In this document: positions 14,567 through 23,803 of the stretch, in pieces
Layout: each line of letters begins with the position of its first letter
Position numbering within the stretch: the first letter of the stretch is position 1
Assembly: GCA_900545705.1 (NCBI GenBank)
Contig: URAK01000015.1
Coordinates: 1-40,961, forward strand
Length of the DNA: 40,961 bases
Direction: 5' to 3'
Origin: an uncultured Opitutales bacterium
Lineage (GTDB): Bacteria; Verrucomicrobiota; Verrucomicrobiia; Opitutales; Intestinicryptomonadaceae
The notes under the pieces: generated by a model
Told to the model about the DNA's origin: nothing
The model's input: only the letters and a program-made list of their open reading frames with translations
The model's database searches: none
Program-made: the position numbers and the translations under genes

Positions 14567-17142
14567 CACGGATCTTCAGCCTTAAAATGTTTTGGATAAC
14601 GCGCCTTCAATTCTTTGCGCACATTCGCCCACGAGGTTTTCCAAAACTCTCCGAGATCGGTGGTCGTTTGTACGGGCCTTCCGTTTGGGGCAAGTATCTC
14701 AAAAACCGGCACTACTTTTCCGCCGCATATAGAAAGCGCCTTTGAATCAAAACCAAATAAATCCTTAAAAGATGCCGGCACAACCGCCCTTTTCATTGCG
14801 GCATCGTACCTTATCTCAACAGGCCTGCGGCGCGGCGAAATGCGTACTTCCTTCGGCGCGGCGTATTTCAGGAACTCCGCCTGCCCCGCAGAAAGCCACT
14901 CGCGCAGGGCCGAATGGACGTCGAGATTCTTGACTTGCGAAAGCGAATAAGAACCCCAACACATCTGCAAAAATATCTCCCTCAGCGCCGTGCCGTCTAT
15001 CGGGGCGATTCCGCTTTCAGGGCAAACGGAAGCAACCAAGTTTACCCTCTCTATAAACGCCTTGGCGGAATCGTCAAAATTTTTAAGAATCGACGGCGAT
15101 TCGAATATCTTTTCCACAAGCAGCTCCGCAGCCTCGCCCGCAGGCGGCTCCGCCCCTGAATTCTCGGATATTACGAGATCGCGGAATTTTAACGTCTCGC
15201 CGCACACGACTCTTTTTTGGCGCTCGTCAAACCGAACTCCCTTTTCTGACGTGAAGTCGGAAGCAAACAGCTCTCGCAAATTTTCGACCGTTATGGGGGT
15301 CAAAAGCGACGCCATTATTGAAACCCCTTGCGCCCCGCCCTGCCTTTCCTGCAAGTCGAGCGCGACAAACAAATCGTCGGCGTACGCGCGCGACTGCCTG
15401 CTTATCTCCCCCTTTTTGCCCGCCGCGAGCGCGCACGCAAGAGTGCCCTTGTTTAGCCGCACCCCCACATGCTCGGAAAACGCCGACAAAACGCACATCG
15501 CGACAGCCTCTCCTTCCGCTCCGCCAGCATTAACCTCCACTAACGCTCCATGGCGGGGCGCGCTCTCGCCTTCCCCGCGCGCTTCAAGGCGCAACGCGGC
15601 GCGCTCAAGATCGGCAGCGGCACGGCACGCGCTGCGGGCGTTCGCGGCATGGATTCCAAAGTCCCTGCAAAATTTTTCGTCGAAAGAATTTTCGCGGGCT
15701 ATTTCGCAAAGTCGGGCTATTTCCTCCGGCTCGGAGCTAACTTCGCCGACATATTCGTCCCTCGCCGCCTCCGCAAATGCGTTGTCGAGCGAAAGCTTTA
15801 TTCTTCCGCAATCGGAAAGCGCCGCTATGAGGGAAACCGTCCGCAAGCATCCGCGGCGCGTACCCTCTATGAGCATTCTCGCGTACCTCGGCTGAACTGG
15901 GAAAGCCGCCATTTTGCGCCCGAGCGGCGTAATCGCCCCGCTCTTGTCGAGAGCCCCAAGATTTAAAAGCGTGCGCAAGGCGCGGACGTACGAATCTTCG
16001 GGCGGCGCCTCAAACAGACCTATGCCGCCGGCGTCCATTCCCGCCGCCGCAAGCCACAACACTATCTGGCTCAAATCCAGACGCGATATTTCCGAAGGAG
16101 TGTATTTTTCAAAAGCCGCCTCGTCGGCCGCCCGCCAGAGCCTGACAACTTTGCCGGGAGCGGTGCGCCCAGCCCTCCCCGCCCGCTGCGCCGCGCTCGC
16201 AAGGCTTATGCGTTCTGTCAAAAGAGTGTTTACCCCCCTCGCGGGATCGTACCTCGCCACGCGCGCCAGCCCTGAATCTATCACAAATTTTATGCCGTCT
16301 ATCGTAAGCGACGTTTCCGCGACGTTTGTCGATACAATTACCTTCCTCTTTGAGCTTTCCGACAGAACCCTGTCTTGTTCTCCGGGCGGAAGTTCCCCGT
16401 GCAGCGCCAAAACCTCAAATCCCCGCGCCGCGGGGCTTTTGCAAATTCTGCCAATGGTGCACGATATTTCGTACGCGCCAGGCATGAAAATCAGAAAATT
16501 TCCGTCGTCGGAAGTTTTCGCAAGCTTTTCAAACTGTTCGCAGGCATTGTCCCACACAGCGCAATCCCGCGAGCGCGGCGGCGCGTAGGATATGTCGAGT
16601 TCATACATGCGCGAGCCGCACGAAAACTCCGCGCACTCACCCTCCCCTCCCAGATATTCGCGCAGCGCTGAGGAATCCATAGACGCCGAACACACAGCTA
16701 TCGCCAAGTCCGGCCGCAAATTTTTCTGCGTGCGCAGGGCGAGCGCGAGGGAAACGTCAGCATAAATGTTGCGCTCGTGGAACTCGTCAAACACTACGGC
16801 GGACACCCCCTTCAATTGGGGATCCGCAAGAAGCATTCGCGCTAATATTCCCTCGGTCAGAAAAACTATCTTTGTATCTTCCCCGTAGCGTTTTTCAAAA
16901 CGCACATGCCAGCCCACTTCTTCGCGCATGCCAAACAGCTTCCCGACAGATTTTGCAAGCATTCTCGCCGCCACGCGCCTTGGCTGGAGCACGAGAATTC
17001 TTCCCCCAAGCTTGCGCGAAAGCATCACAGGCAACCCGGTGGATTTCCCCGAACCGGTCGGCGCCGACAGCACAAAGCGCCTTTTTCCGCGCTCCAACTC
17101 GTCGTACAGTCTGTTTTCAATCTCAAAAACCGGAGGTGTCAT
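14563..17142 (-). CDS. hrpB: ATP-dependent helicase HrpB
   Basis: This is a DEAH-type superfamily 2 helicase of 859 residues, close to the usual HrpB length. Motifs seen are Walker A APTGSGKST (27-35), DEFH (119-122), SAS (152-154), motif V/VI region STNVAETSLTIDGIKFVIDSG, and QRAGRAGR. The C-terminal half carries the HrpB-specific region ending in RYPKHFKAEDPW, typical of this family (KH.WPEDP-like). Its cellular role is poorly known; HrpB is not essential in E. coli. The start overlaps the M16 peptidase stop by 4 bp. It is the last gene of the rarA-to-hrpB operon. Confidence 0.95.
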   Translation of the reverse strand: MTPPVFEIENRLYDELERGKRRFVLSAPTGSGKSTGLPVMLSRKLGGRILVLQPRRVAARMLAKSVGKLFGMREEVGWHVRFEKRYGEDTKIVFLTEGILARMLLADPQLKGVSAVVFDEFHERNIYADVSLALALRTQKNLRPDLAIAVCSASMDSSALREYLGGEGECAEFSCGSRMYELDISYAPPRSRDCAVWDNACEQFEKLAKTSDDGNFLIFMPGAYEISCTIGRICKSPAARGFEVLALHGELPPGEQDRVLSESSKRKVIVSTNVAETSLTIDGIKFVIDSGLARVARYDPARGVNTLLTERISLASAAQRAGRAGRTAPGKVVRLWRAADEAAFEKYTPSEISRLDLSQIVLWLAAAGMDAGGIGLFEAPPEDSYVRALRTLLNLGALDKSGAITPLGRKMAAFPVQPRYARMLIEGTRRGCLRTVSLIAALSDCGRIKLSLDNAFAEAARDEYVGEVSSEPEEIARLCEIARENSFDEKFCRDFGIHAANARSACRAAADLERAALRLEARGEGESAPRHGALVEVNAGGAEGEAVAMCVLSAFSEHVGVRLNKGTLACALAAGKKGEISRQSRAYADDLFVALDLQERQGGAQGVSIMASLLTPITVENLRELFASDFTSEKGVRFDERQKRVVCGETLKFRDLVISENSGAEPPAGEAAELLVEKIFESPSILKNFDDSAKAFIERVNLVASVCPESGIAPIDGTALREIFLQMCWGSYSLSQVKNLDVHSALREWLSAGQAEFLKYAAPKEVRISPRRRPVEIRYDAAMKRAVVPASFKDLFGFDSKALSICGGKVVPVFEILAPNGRPVQTTTDLGEFWKTSWANVRKELKARYPKHFKAEDPW

Positions 17143-19658
17143 CTCGTAACTGTAAATTTAAATTCCCTTGAAAAAACCCGCGCCGCGTATTCGCGTTCCT
17201 GATATATGTCAACCCCCAATATTTCCCGCGAAACTTCTTCGGGAGTTGCAATCTCCCCGCGTACTATTTGCGAAATCGCGGCAAACGCTGCCATTTCAGC
17301 GGGATCGCATAGCTTTTCGAGAATCCTCGCAGCCGCTGCTGAGCGCGCTGCCGCAAATTTGCGCTCGTCTATTTCGCCTGCGGCGAGCCTTTCGGATACC
17401 TCAGAAAATATGCCGGAAATTTTCCCAGTATTTTCATGCGAAGTAAGAGCATAGAAGTACAGCGCTGCGGCGTCCGGCCCGGAAATAATGTCGGCAGACG
17501 CCGTATACGCAAGTCCGGAACGCTGCCGGACACAGTCGAATATCTCCCCATTTTCTCCGCCGAGATATTCAAGCAAAATCGCGCGCGCTGCGTTGTATTT
17601 ATACTCCAATACCCCAGCGTCGGAAAACGCGGAAAATACGACAGACTGCTCCTTTTCCCTGCCCATTCTCATAATCTTTTCCCGCGCTTTCGGAAATGAA
17701 AAAACCGCCTTTTTGCGCGAACTCGCGCGGCCGCGGGCAAGCCCAGAAAAGCAGCTTTCACAATCGTCGAGAAATCTGGAGGAATCGAAATCCCCAACGG
17801 CTGCTATCGAACACTTTTCAGCAGCAAATATTTTTGAGAGCGCCTTTTCGGCATCGGCAGGGGAAGTTGCTTTCAGGGCGTCGGCGTCGCCGCAGGTATC
17901 GGAAGAAAGCGGATATGCTCCAAAAAACTCCCTCCTCAACCCGCGCAGGGCGAAAGTCAGGGGATCGTCCCGCCCGTCGAGCTCCTCGGATATCGCAGCA
18001 CGCCTCTCGGACTCAAAAATTTTAGAATCTATCTTAAAATTCAATACGGCGTCCGATATCAGCCCGGCGGCAATCGGCAAGTCTCCGGGCAAAGACTCGG
18101 CGCATACAGACGTATAATAGTCCGCGAATACCCCGTAAAACGAGATTGCGTTATTCTCGGCAAGCTCCGAAACCTCCTCAAAAGCCCTATTTGAAGTTCC
18201 GCGCAACACGCCTATTGCGGCCAATGGATAAATACCCCTCTCGGACTTGTCCAATCCGCAAATTCCGCCGAACGAACATAAGCGCATATTTGTCTTGCCC
18301 ATTCCCGGACAGGTTATGGCCGCAATTTTCAAGCCGCTAGGAAGCTCGCGCATTTCAATCTTAAAGCCGGAGGAAGACACGGATTTCCTGCGCATGCGCG
18401 GCTTTGAACGCTCGGGCAAAACCACAGAATAGGTGCTCGAACCAAAATCCAAGCGCGCCGATAGAAAATCGGCGGAATTTGAGAAAATCTCGTTCCCGAC
18501 AGAGTCCGCCCTATGGGCGTAAAGCTCCAGGCCCGCCCCAAAATATGCGCAATCAGAGAGCCTGTCGGCCGCCATGCGCGGGCTTCGCAAGGCTTCGGCT
18601 ACGGCTGCGATGCGCGTTTTTGCGTACCTGCTCATCTGCATTTCCGAGAAACCCTCGCGCGCAAATTTCTCCACCCCGCGCGCAACAGCCTCGCGCGCAG
18701 ACGCCGCACTCTTAGCCGAACATTCCCACGACAAAATAAGCGCGCTTTCTGCCCCCGCCGAAAAAAATTCAGCCCCGACGTAATCCGCAAGATTCTCCCC
18801 GTACTTTAGCTTTTTCGACAATATCGACGAATTTCCGTCGCCAAGAGACATCGCCAAGCACTCCCAGAATGCAGACTCCACAGAATTTCCGCACGGCACT
18901 TTAAAAGCCAACAAACATTTTGAGACGTCGCAATTTGAATATTCCAAGACTTCGCGCGGGCACTGCTGCTGTGGCTCCTGCTCGACCGCGACAGGCTTGA
19001 GATTTCCGCCCCTCCCGCCGAACGCCCTTGCCGCTGCGTCGAAAACCTCGGAATGCCCGAGCGCCGACGCCACGCAAACGCACATATTGTCCGCGCAATA
19101 CCTATCTAAAAAATATCCGCGCAAATCGGGCGGCTCCACACCCATAAATTTTTTCCTAATCCCTATTATCGGATAGCGCAGCGGGCTTGAAACGTACATC
19201 TTTCCAAATAGATTGTCATATGCCTTTTCGCCGGAATCGTCGGAACACATGTCTATTTCACGCAATATTACGCCGCGCTCATTTTCAAATGCGCCCTCCG
19301 TAAAGTTTGGCTCAAACAGCATCTCCGACAGCAACGCGAGAGTTTTTCCCAAACTCTCCGTCGGGCAATCAGCCGAATACACGGTGCGGTCGTTCCAAGT
19401 GCATGCGTTAAGCTCGGCTCCAAGCATCGCGGCATCGGCCGAAACGCTTTCTTCGCGGCGTCCGCCGGCCCCTATAAACGCCATATGCTCCGCGAAGTGC
19501 GATACTCCGCAGCCGCACATTGCCCCCTCGTGAATGCTCCCCGTGCGAACCAATACAGAAATACCGGCAGACGCAAAGCGCCGGCAGCAAATATGCCTTA
19601 TTTCAAGCCCGTTTTCAAGGCGCACATAGGCGCTGTCTATTTTAGGGAAAATATCCAT
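17139..19658 (-). CDS. M16 family zinc metallopeptidase (two-repeat form)
   Basis: This protein of 839 residues has the inverted zinc motif HFAEH (His54, Glu57, His58) and the third ligand about 76 residues later (NERGVILREIDM, Glu134). That is diagnostic of pitrilysin/insulinase-type peptidases. The second half (from about 430) repeats the fold without the zinc motif, as in other M16B/C proteins. No signal peptide is visible, so it is probably cytoplasmic or its location is unknown. Its start shares one base with the upstream stop (TGATG) and its stop overlaps hrpB by 4 bp. The substrate is unknown. Confidence 0.9.
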   Translation of the reverse strand: MDIFPKIDSAYVRLENGLEIRHICCRRFASAGISVLVRTGSIHEGAMCGCGVSHFAEHMAFIGAGGRREESVSADAAMLGAELNACTWNDRTVYSADCPTESLGKTLALLSEMLFEPNFTEGAFENERGVILREIDMCSDDSGEKAYDNLFGKMYVSSPLRYPIIGIRKKFMGVEPPDLRGYFLDRYCADNMCVCVASALGHSEVFDAAARAFGGRGGNLKPVAVEQEPQQQCPREVLEYSNCDVSKCLLAFKVPCGNSVESAFWECLAMSLGDGNSSILSKKLKYGENLADYVGAEFFSAGAESALILSWECSAKSAASAREAVARGVEKFAREGFSEMQMSRYAKTRIAAVAEALRSPRMAADRLSDCAYFGAGLELYAHRADSVGNEIFSNSADFLSARLDFGSSTYSVVLPERSKPRMRRKSVSSSGFKIEMRELPSGLKIAAITCPGMGKTNMRLCSFGGICGLDKSERGIYPLAAIGVLRGTSNRAFEEVSELAENNAISFYGVFADYYTSVCAESLPGDLPIAAGLISDAVLNFKIDSKIFESERRAAISEELDGRDDPLTFALRGLRREFFGAYPLSSDTCGDADALKATSPADAEKALSKIFAAEKCSIAAVGDFDSSRFLDDCESCFSGLARGRASSRKKAVFSFPKAREKIMRMGREKEQSVVFSAFSDAGVLEYKYNAARAILLEYLGGENGEIFDCVRQRSGLAYTASADIISGPDAAALYFYALTSHENTGKISGIFSEVSERLAAGEIDERKFAAARSAAAARILEKLCDPAEMAAFAAISQIVRGEIATPEEVSREILGVDIYQEREYAARVFSREFKFTVTR

Positions 19659-20311
19659 CAGTCTGCACGTTCGAGCGCGGACGGGGTGAAATCTCTCTTG
19701 ATGGAATTCGATACTGATGAAGCCGGGAAATAGGCATTGTCGCGCTCCAATATCATGCCAACCTCTATATATCCCTTAAATCCCCCCTTAGGCATTTCAA
19801 CATACTTTTTGGAGTTTGACGACATTATCAAGCCGCGCTCGGAAATAAAAAACGAATCGCGCTGCACGTCGAAAACGTAAATTAAGTACTTCGGTGTCCA
19901 ATAAACGTAGTTTCTTTTAACCTCGCCGACGTACGCTATGACGTCTTTTTCAATAGTCTCTATTTCAAGCTCGAGCTTGTCGCCCTTTAGGTACATGTAG
20001 GAGCTCGTAGGAATGCTCTTGCCGTTTGCTATTATTTTCCCGGAGCAGACGAGGCGCGGAATTTCCGTGGCGGACGAAGGCACATAGCTTTGCACGACCT
20101 CTGCCCTCATAATCTCGCTGCCTTCCACCGTCATGCTTTCAGAGCCTGTCCAGTTTCCAACGTAAGTTTCAAAGGCCGCCTTGGCGTCGGACAGCCAGTA
20201 GTCGGCATTTTCCTGCGAAAATACCGATATGTTTTTTACGTTTTCATCGGCACACAGCACTGCGGCCGAGAACATTATCGCAAACAATGTTTTTTTTAAG
20301 TAGTGTGTCAT
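19658..20311 (-). CDS. exported protein of unknown function
   Basis: The protein has 217 residues with a signal peptide (KKTLFAIMFSAAVLC, probable cleavage before ADEN). The mature protein begins with FETYVGNWTGSESM, which resembles the opening strand of small lipocalin-like or DUF1579-type beta-barrels, and continues with many alternating strands. No catalytic residues are recognisable. It overlaps the upstream membrane-protein gene by 4 bp and the M16 peptidase gene by 1 bp. The coupling may mean a functional link with the peptidase, but that is inference. Confidence 0.7.
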   Translation of the reverse strand: MTHYLKKTLFAIMFSAAVLCADENVKNISVFSQENADYWLSDAKAAFETYVGNWTGSESMTVEGSEIMRAEVVQSYVPSSATEIPRLVCSGKIIANGKSIPTSSYMYLKGDKLELEIETIEKDVIAYVGEVKRNYVYWTPKYLIYVFDVQRDSFFISERGLIMSSNSKKYVEMPKGGFKGYIEVGMILERDNAYFPASSVSNSIKRDFTPSALERAD

Positions 20312-20796
20312 ATGTCGATTACGTCGTCGTCTTTCGATTTTTCAGAGTCTTTTTTTAGAACTTTGCGGATTATTTTTTCGCTGCGCGCCATTGCTATTGC
20401 CCAAGAGAGCGTTGATACTATAAACGACGCCCAAAGCGCCGCCCAATACGACGACACCAAAATGCCGTCGCCCGGAATCAGCCGCGCCGCCCAATATATT
20501 ATCAGCGCGTTTATAAACAACATACCTATGCCCATCGTAAATATTATAAACGGCAAGGTGAACAACACCAATATCGGGCGGATTATCCAGTTCATAAACC
20601 ATATCGCCACGACAAGCGCCGCAAATGAGAACGCATTGTTGAACTCTATCTGCCCCGCCGGCAGCGAAACCCACGCGAATATCAGCCCTGCGGCGTTAAG
20701 CAGACAGTTGCGCCAAAAATTCAACTCTATGCGTATGGTGTTCCGGACCCTTCCACGAAAACCTCCGCCTTCCTCTACGTCATTGCGATTTTCCAT
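20308..20796 (-). CDS. YvlD/phage holin superfamily IV-type membrane protein
   Basis: This protein of 162 residues has about four hydrophobic segments. The family signature lies in the middle: IWFMNWIIRPILVLFTLPF followed by a GMLFINALI-type helix, as in PF04020 proteins (YvlD). The N-terminus (about 30 residues) and C-terminus (KDSEKSKDDDVIDI) are hydrophilic. The family is common in non-phage genomes and its role is uncertain; no lysis genes are nearby, so a phage holin role is unlikely. Its start lies inside the end of rarA (17-bp overlap). Confidence 0.82.
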   Translation of the reverse strand: MENRNDVEEGGGFRGRVRNTIRIELNFWRNCLLNAAGLIFAWVSLPAGQIEFNNAFSFAALVVAIWFMNWIIRPILVLFTLPFIIFTMGIGMLFINALIIYWAARLIPGDGILVSSYWAALWASFIVSTLSWAIAMARSEKIIRKVLKKDSEKSKDDDVIDI

Positions 20797-22132
20797 TTTT
20801 CAACTTTCTTTTGAGCTTTTTATACTCTTCTAGCCGTTCCGCAATAAGTTTTTCCGCCCCGCGGGGAGTCGGCCTGTAAAAAACCTTCGGATTTTCCATA
20901 TAATCCTGCCCGCTTATAGCCTCGGGGCAGTCGTGGTTGTAAATGTAGCCGGCGCCATTGCCCCCCGAACGGTTGAACGCCGTGTGGGAATCCCGCAAAT
21001 GTTTGGGAACGGGCTGTACGGGGTTTTTAGCGATTTCAGCCTTGGCGGCTGCAAGGGCGACGGTTGCAGAATTGCTCTTTGGCGCGGCGGCGAGAAATAT
21101 TGTAGCATGCGCCAGGTTTAGTTCGCATTCAGGAAGCCCTACGCGCTCGCAAGCGTCGAAAGCCGCGTTTGCCACAAGCAATCCGCGTGAATCCGCCAAC
21201 CCAACGTCTTCGCTCGCCAAAATCACAAGCCTGCGGGCTATAAACCGCGGATCCTCTCCTCCGGCGAGCATTTTTGCAAGCCAGTAGAGCGCCGCGTCGG
21301 GATCGCAGCCTCGCACGCTCTTTATGAATGCCGATATTGTGTCGTAATGCTCGTCTTCGTCGGAATCGTACCTTATGCGGCGCTCCTGCGCAAAAATCTT
21401 TACACTGTCGGCAGTAATTTCCGCCCCTCCGCCAGCCGAAACGACAATGGTTTCAAGCGCGTTGAGCGCGCGCCGCAAATCCCCGTCGCTTATAGCAGCT
21501 ATGGCTTTCAATGTATCGTCGGAAGCCTTGCAGCCAAAATTCCCCATTCCGCGCGCGCAATCCTCAAGCGCGCGCCTCAAAACCTTCACTACGTCCTCTA
21601 CGCCGAGCGGCTCGAGCCTAAACAGATGGCTGCGCGAAAGAAGCGGCGCGTTTATGTAAAAGCCCGGGTTTTGCGTGGTTGCCCCTATTAGGCGCACATT
21701 TCCCTCTTCCACATCGGGGAGCAGCAGGTCTTGCTGGGCCTTGTTAAATCGGTGGATTTCGTCTATAAAAAGAATTGTGCGCTCCCCACGCCTGTGGGCA
21801 GCCTCCGCCAATTCGGTTCTAAGCTGCGCAGCGTTTGAAAGCACGGCGTTTATTCTCACAAATCTCGACTTTGTCTCGTAGGCTATAACGTTAGCAAGAG
21901 TCGTTTTGCCGCAGCCCGGAGGACCGTAAAATATCAGAGACCCAAATGTGTCGGATTTCACAAGTTCCGGAAGCAAGCAGCCGCGCCCCAATATGTGCGA
22001 ATGCCCCACCATATCGGTGAGCGACAAAGGCCGCATTCTCACAGCAAGTGGTGCGCACGCCGAAACCCTCGGAATTTCGCGCTCTCTCGGAAATAATCCA
22101 CCCAACGGGAGTTCCTGTGTGTCGTCCGCCAT
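20780..22132 (-). CDS. rarA: replication-associated recombination protein A (AAA+ ATPase)
   Basis: RarA (MgsA) acts at stalled replication forks and is related to clamp-loader ATPases. In 450 residues it has Walker A GPPGCGKT (70-77), Walker B LFIDEIHRFN (DEIH at 124-127), sensor 1 GATTQNP, and the C-terminal RarA domain (SAFIKSVRGCDPDAALYWLA; VPKHLRDSH; GYIYNHD). Length is normal. It is the first gene of a five-gene minus-strand operon and is divergent from thiD, with only about 50-100 bp for both promoters. Confidence 0.96.
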   Translation of the reverse strand: MADDTQELPLGGLFPREREIPRVSACAPLAVRMRPLSLTDMVGHSHILGRGCLLPELVKSDTFGSLIFYGPPGCGKTTLANVIAYETKSRFVRINAVLSNAAQLRTELAEAAHRRGERTILFIDEIHRFNKAQQDLLLPDVEEGNVRLIGATTQNPGFYINAPLLSRSHLFRLEPLGVEDVVKVLRRALEDCARGMGNFGCKASDDTLKAIAAISDGDLRRALNALETIVVSAGGGAEITADSVKIFAQERRIRYDSDEDEHYDTISAFIKSVRGCDPDAALYWLAKMLAGGEDPRFIARRLVILASEDVGLADSRGLLVANAAFDACERVGLPECELNLAHATIFLAAAPKSNSATVALAAAKAEIAKNPVQPVPKHLRDSHTAFNRSGGNGAGYIYNHDCPEAISGQDYMENPKVFYRPTPRGAEKLIAERLEEYKKLKRKLKNGKSQ

Positions 22133-22229
22133 ATTTTCTTATCGAAAAAACAAAAGCATTTCTTGAAAGTTTTGTCAAATAATGCAATCTCTATGTGAAA
22201 AATACTTTGGAATGGGAAAAACTGCAAAT

Positions 22230-23009
22230 ATGCCGTGCGCCATGACCGTCGCAGGAAGCGACTCCGGCGCCGGTGCCGGAATACAGGCCGACATCCTCGC
22301 GATTGCGGCAAACGGCGTTTACGCGTGCTCTGTCGTGACGGCGCTTACGGCGCAAAATCCCGACGGAGTCTACGGCGTTTTACCCGCCGGGCCGGAATCA
22401 GTCGAAGCCCAGATGAAGGCGGTTGCGGATTTTTATTCACCAGAGGCCGCCAAGACGGGAATGCTTTTCGATGCACAGACAGTGGCGGCGGTCGCAAAGT
22501 TTTTTAAGGCAAACCGCAAGATAAAGCTCGTGGTGGACCCTGTCGCAGTGTCGACAAGCGGCGCAAAACTGCTCAGCGACGACGCCGTCGAAACGCTTAA
22601 AAACTCTCTAATCCCGATTTCCGACCTATTCACACCAAATATCGACGAGGCAAAAATGCTTCTTGGCGCCGACACTATCGAAGACACAACAGACGCCGCC
22701 GAAGCGCTTTATAAGAAATTCTCGGCGCCAGTGCTCCTGAAAGGCGGGCATCTCGAAGGCGATACGGTCTCCGACATATTTTTCGGAGGCGTACGCCCAA
22801 TCATAATGACCTCCCGCCGCATAGAGGGCGTAAACACACACGGAAGCGGCTGCACTCTAAGCGCCGCAATTGCGGCAAACCTCGCAAAGGGCCTTCCGCT
22901 TGCAGACGCATGCCGCCGCGCAAAAGAATACCTCGTTGGCGGAATATCGCACGCCGTGACGGTTGGCGGGCAAAACTTTATAAACCACCTCCCAGGATAC
23001 AGCAAATGA
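22230..23009 (+). CDS. thiD: hydroxymethylpyrimidine/phosphomethylpyrimidine kinase
   Basis: ThiD phosphorylates HMP and HMP-P for thiamine synthesis. The sequence shows the ribokinase-like start TVAGSDSGAGAGIQAD, the family stretch ALTAQNPDGVYGV, VVDPVAVSTSGAKLL, TPNIDEA and the catalytic anion-hole motif THGSGCTLSAAIA. Three in-frame ATGs exist (22182, 22212, 22230). Conserved sequence begins at the third, which gives 259 residues and a normal N-terminus, so that one is preferred with moderate certainty. It overlaps radC by 4 bp. No TPP riboswitch is seen upstream. Confidence 0.93.
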   Translation: MPCAMTVAGSDSGAGAGIQADILAIAANGVYACSVVTALTAQNPDGVYGVLPAGPESVEAQMKAVADFYSPEAAKTGMLFDAQTVAAVAKFFKANRKIKLVVDPVAVSTSGAKLLSDDAVETLKNSLIPISDLFTPNIDEAKMLLGADTIEDTTDAAEALYKKFSAPVLLKGGHLEGDTVSDIFFGGVRPIIMTSRRIEGVNTHGSGCTLSAAIAANLAKGLPLADACRRAKEYLVGGISHAVTVGGQNFINHLPGYSK

Positions 23010-23803
23010 GCGGAGAATCGGATTCATACAGCCACGACGGACACCGTAAAAGACTCCGCGAGCGTTTTGTGCGCGGCGGAATGTCGGCACTGTCGGACTA
23101 CGAAGTAATCGAGCTGTTGCTTACAATGTGCATTCCGAGAATCGACGTAAAGCCGATTGCCAAAGATTTGATAAAGGCATACGGCAACCTCCGCGGAATA
23201 CTCGACGCCGACCGCGAAAGCTTGTCTAAAATAAAAGGCATAGGAGAGTCGTCCGCCGCGTATATCGGATTCATCAAGAACATAATCACCCTCTACCACC
23301 TTGAAGAGCTGGAAATAGAGCAGGAAGAAATACCGACCATAGACAAGCTCATAAAATACTTTAAAAGCAAAATATCCGCCGAGCCGCGCGAAGTAATCGA
23401 GATGGTATGCCTGGACTCCAACTTAAAAATTGTCCCAGACGGCGGCGTGCGCCTCTGCGAGGGTAGCGTAAACTGCGCGAGCGTCGACATAAGAAAGATA
23501 ATAGAAACCGCAATACGCCTCGGCGCCGTAAGCATTGCCATAGCGCACAACCACCCGGGCGGAGACCCGCGCCCGTCAATGGAAGACGTGCGCTTTACCA
23601 AAAGGCTGTCGGACGCATGCCGCCCGATAAACTTAAGCCTTATCGAGCATATCGTAGTTGGGAGAAACTCTTGCTATTCGTTCAGGCGCTCCGGAGAATT
23701 CGACGTGCTATACGACGAAAGCCTTCCGCCGCCGCGCCGCTCCAATCCATCGAGAAAAGCCCGAGAGCAGAAAGTCGCCGAAGACGGAAAGGATATACAA
23801 TGA
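23006..23803 (+). CDS. radC: RadC family JAB/MPN-domain protein
   Basis: RadC proteins have a helix-hairpin-helix N-terminal part and a JAMM-type metal site, and their function is unsettled despite the name. Here 265 residues carry GGMSALSDYEVIELLL, an HhH (LSKIKGIGESSA) and the metal motif His181-x-His183 with Asp194 (HNHPGGDPRPSMED). The basic C-terminal tail of about 30 residues is extra. The start at 23006 overlaps the thiD stop (ATGA) and begins directly with the conserved region; an earlier ATG at 22910 lies deep inside thiD. Confidence 0.93.
   Translation: MSGESDSYSHDGHRKRLRERFVRGGMSALSDYEVIELLLTMCIPRIDVKPIAKDLIKAYGNLRGILDADRESLSKIKGIGESSAAYIGFIKNIITLYHLEELEIEQEEIPTIDKLIKYFKSKISAEPREVIEMVCLDSNLKIVPDGGVRLCEGSVNCASVDIRKIIETAIRLGAVSIAIAHNHPGGDPRPSMEDVRFTKRLSDACRPINLSLIEHIVVGRNSCYSFRRSGEFDVLYDESLPPPRRSNPSRKAREQKVAEDGKDIQ

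Noticed and set aside
15227..16588. Long plus-strand frames opposite hrpB and elsewhere opposite the M16 peptidase
   Set aside because: They are antisense shadows of conserved minus-strand genes with clear helicase and peptidase motifs.
20308..20796. Phage holin, hinting at a prophage
   Set aside because: The YvlD/holin-IV family is widespread in chromosomes, and no lysin, capsid, tail or integrase gene is nearby.
22133..22229. TPP riboswitch upstream of thiD
   Set aside because: The gap is under 100 bp and the conserved TPP-box sequences are not present.
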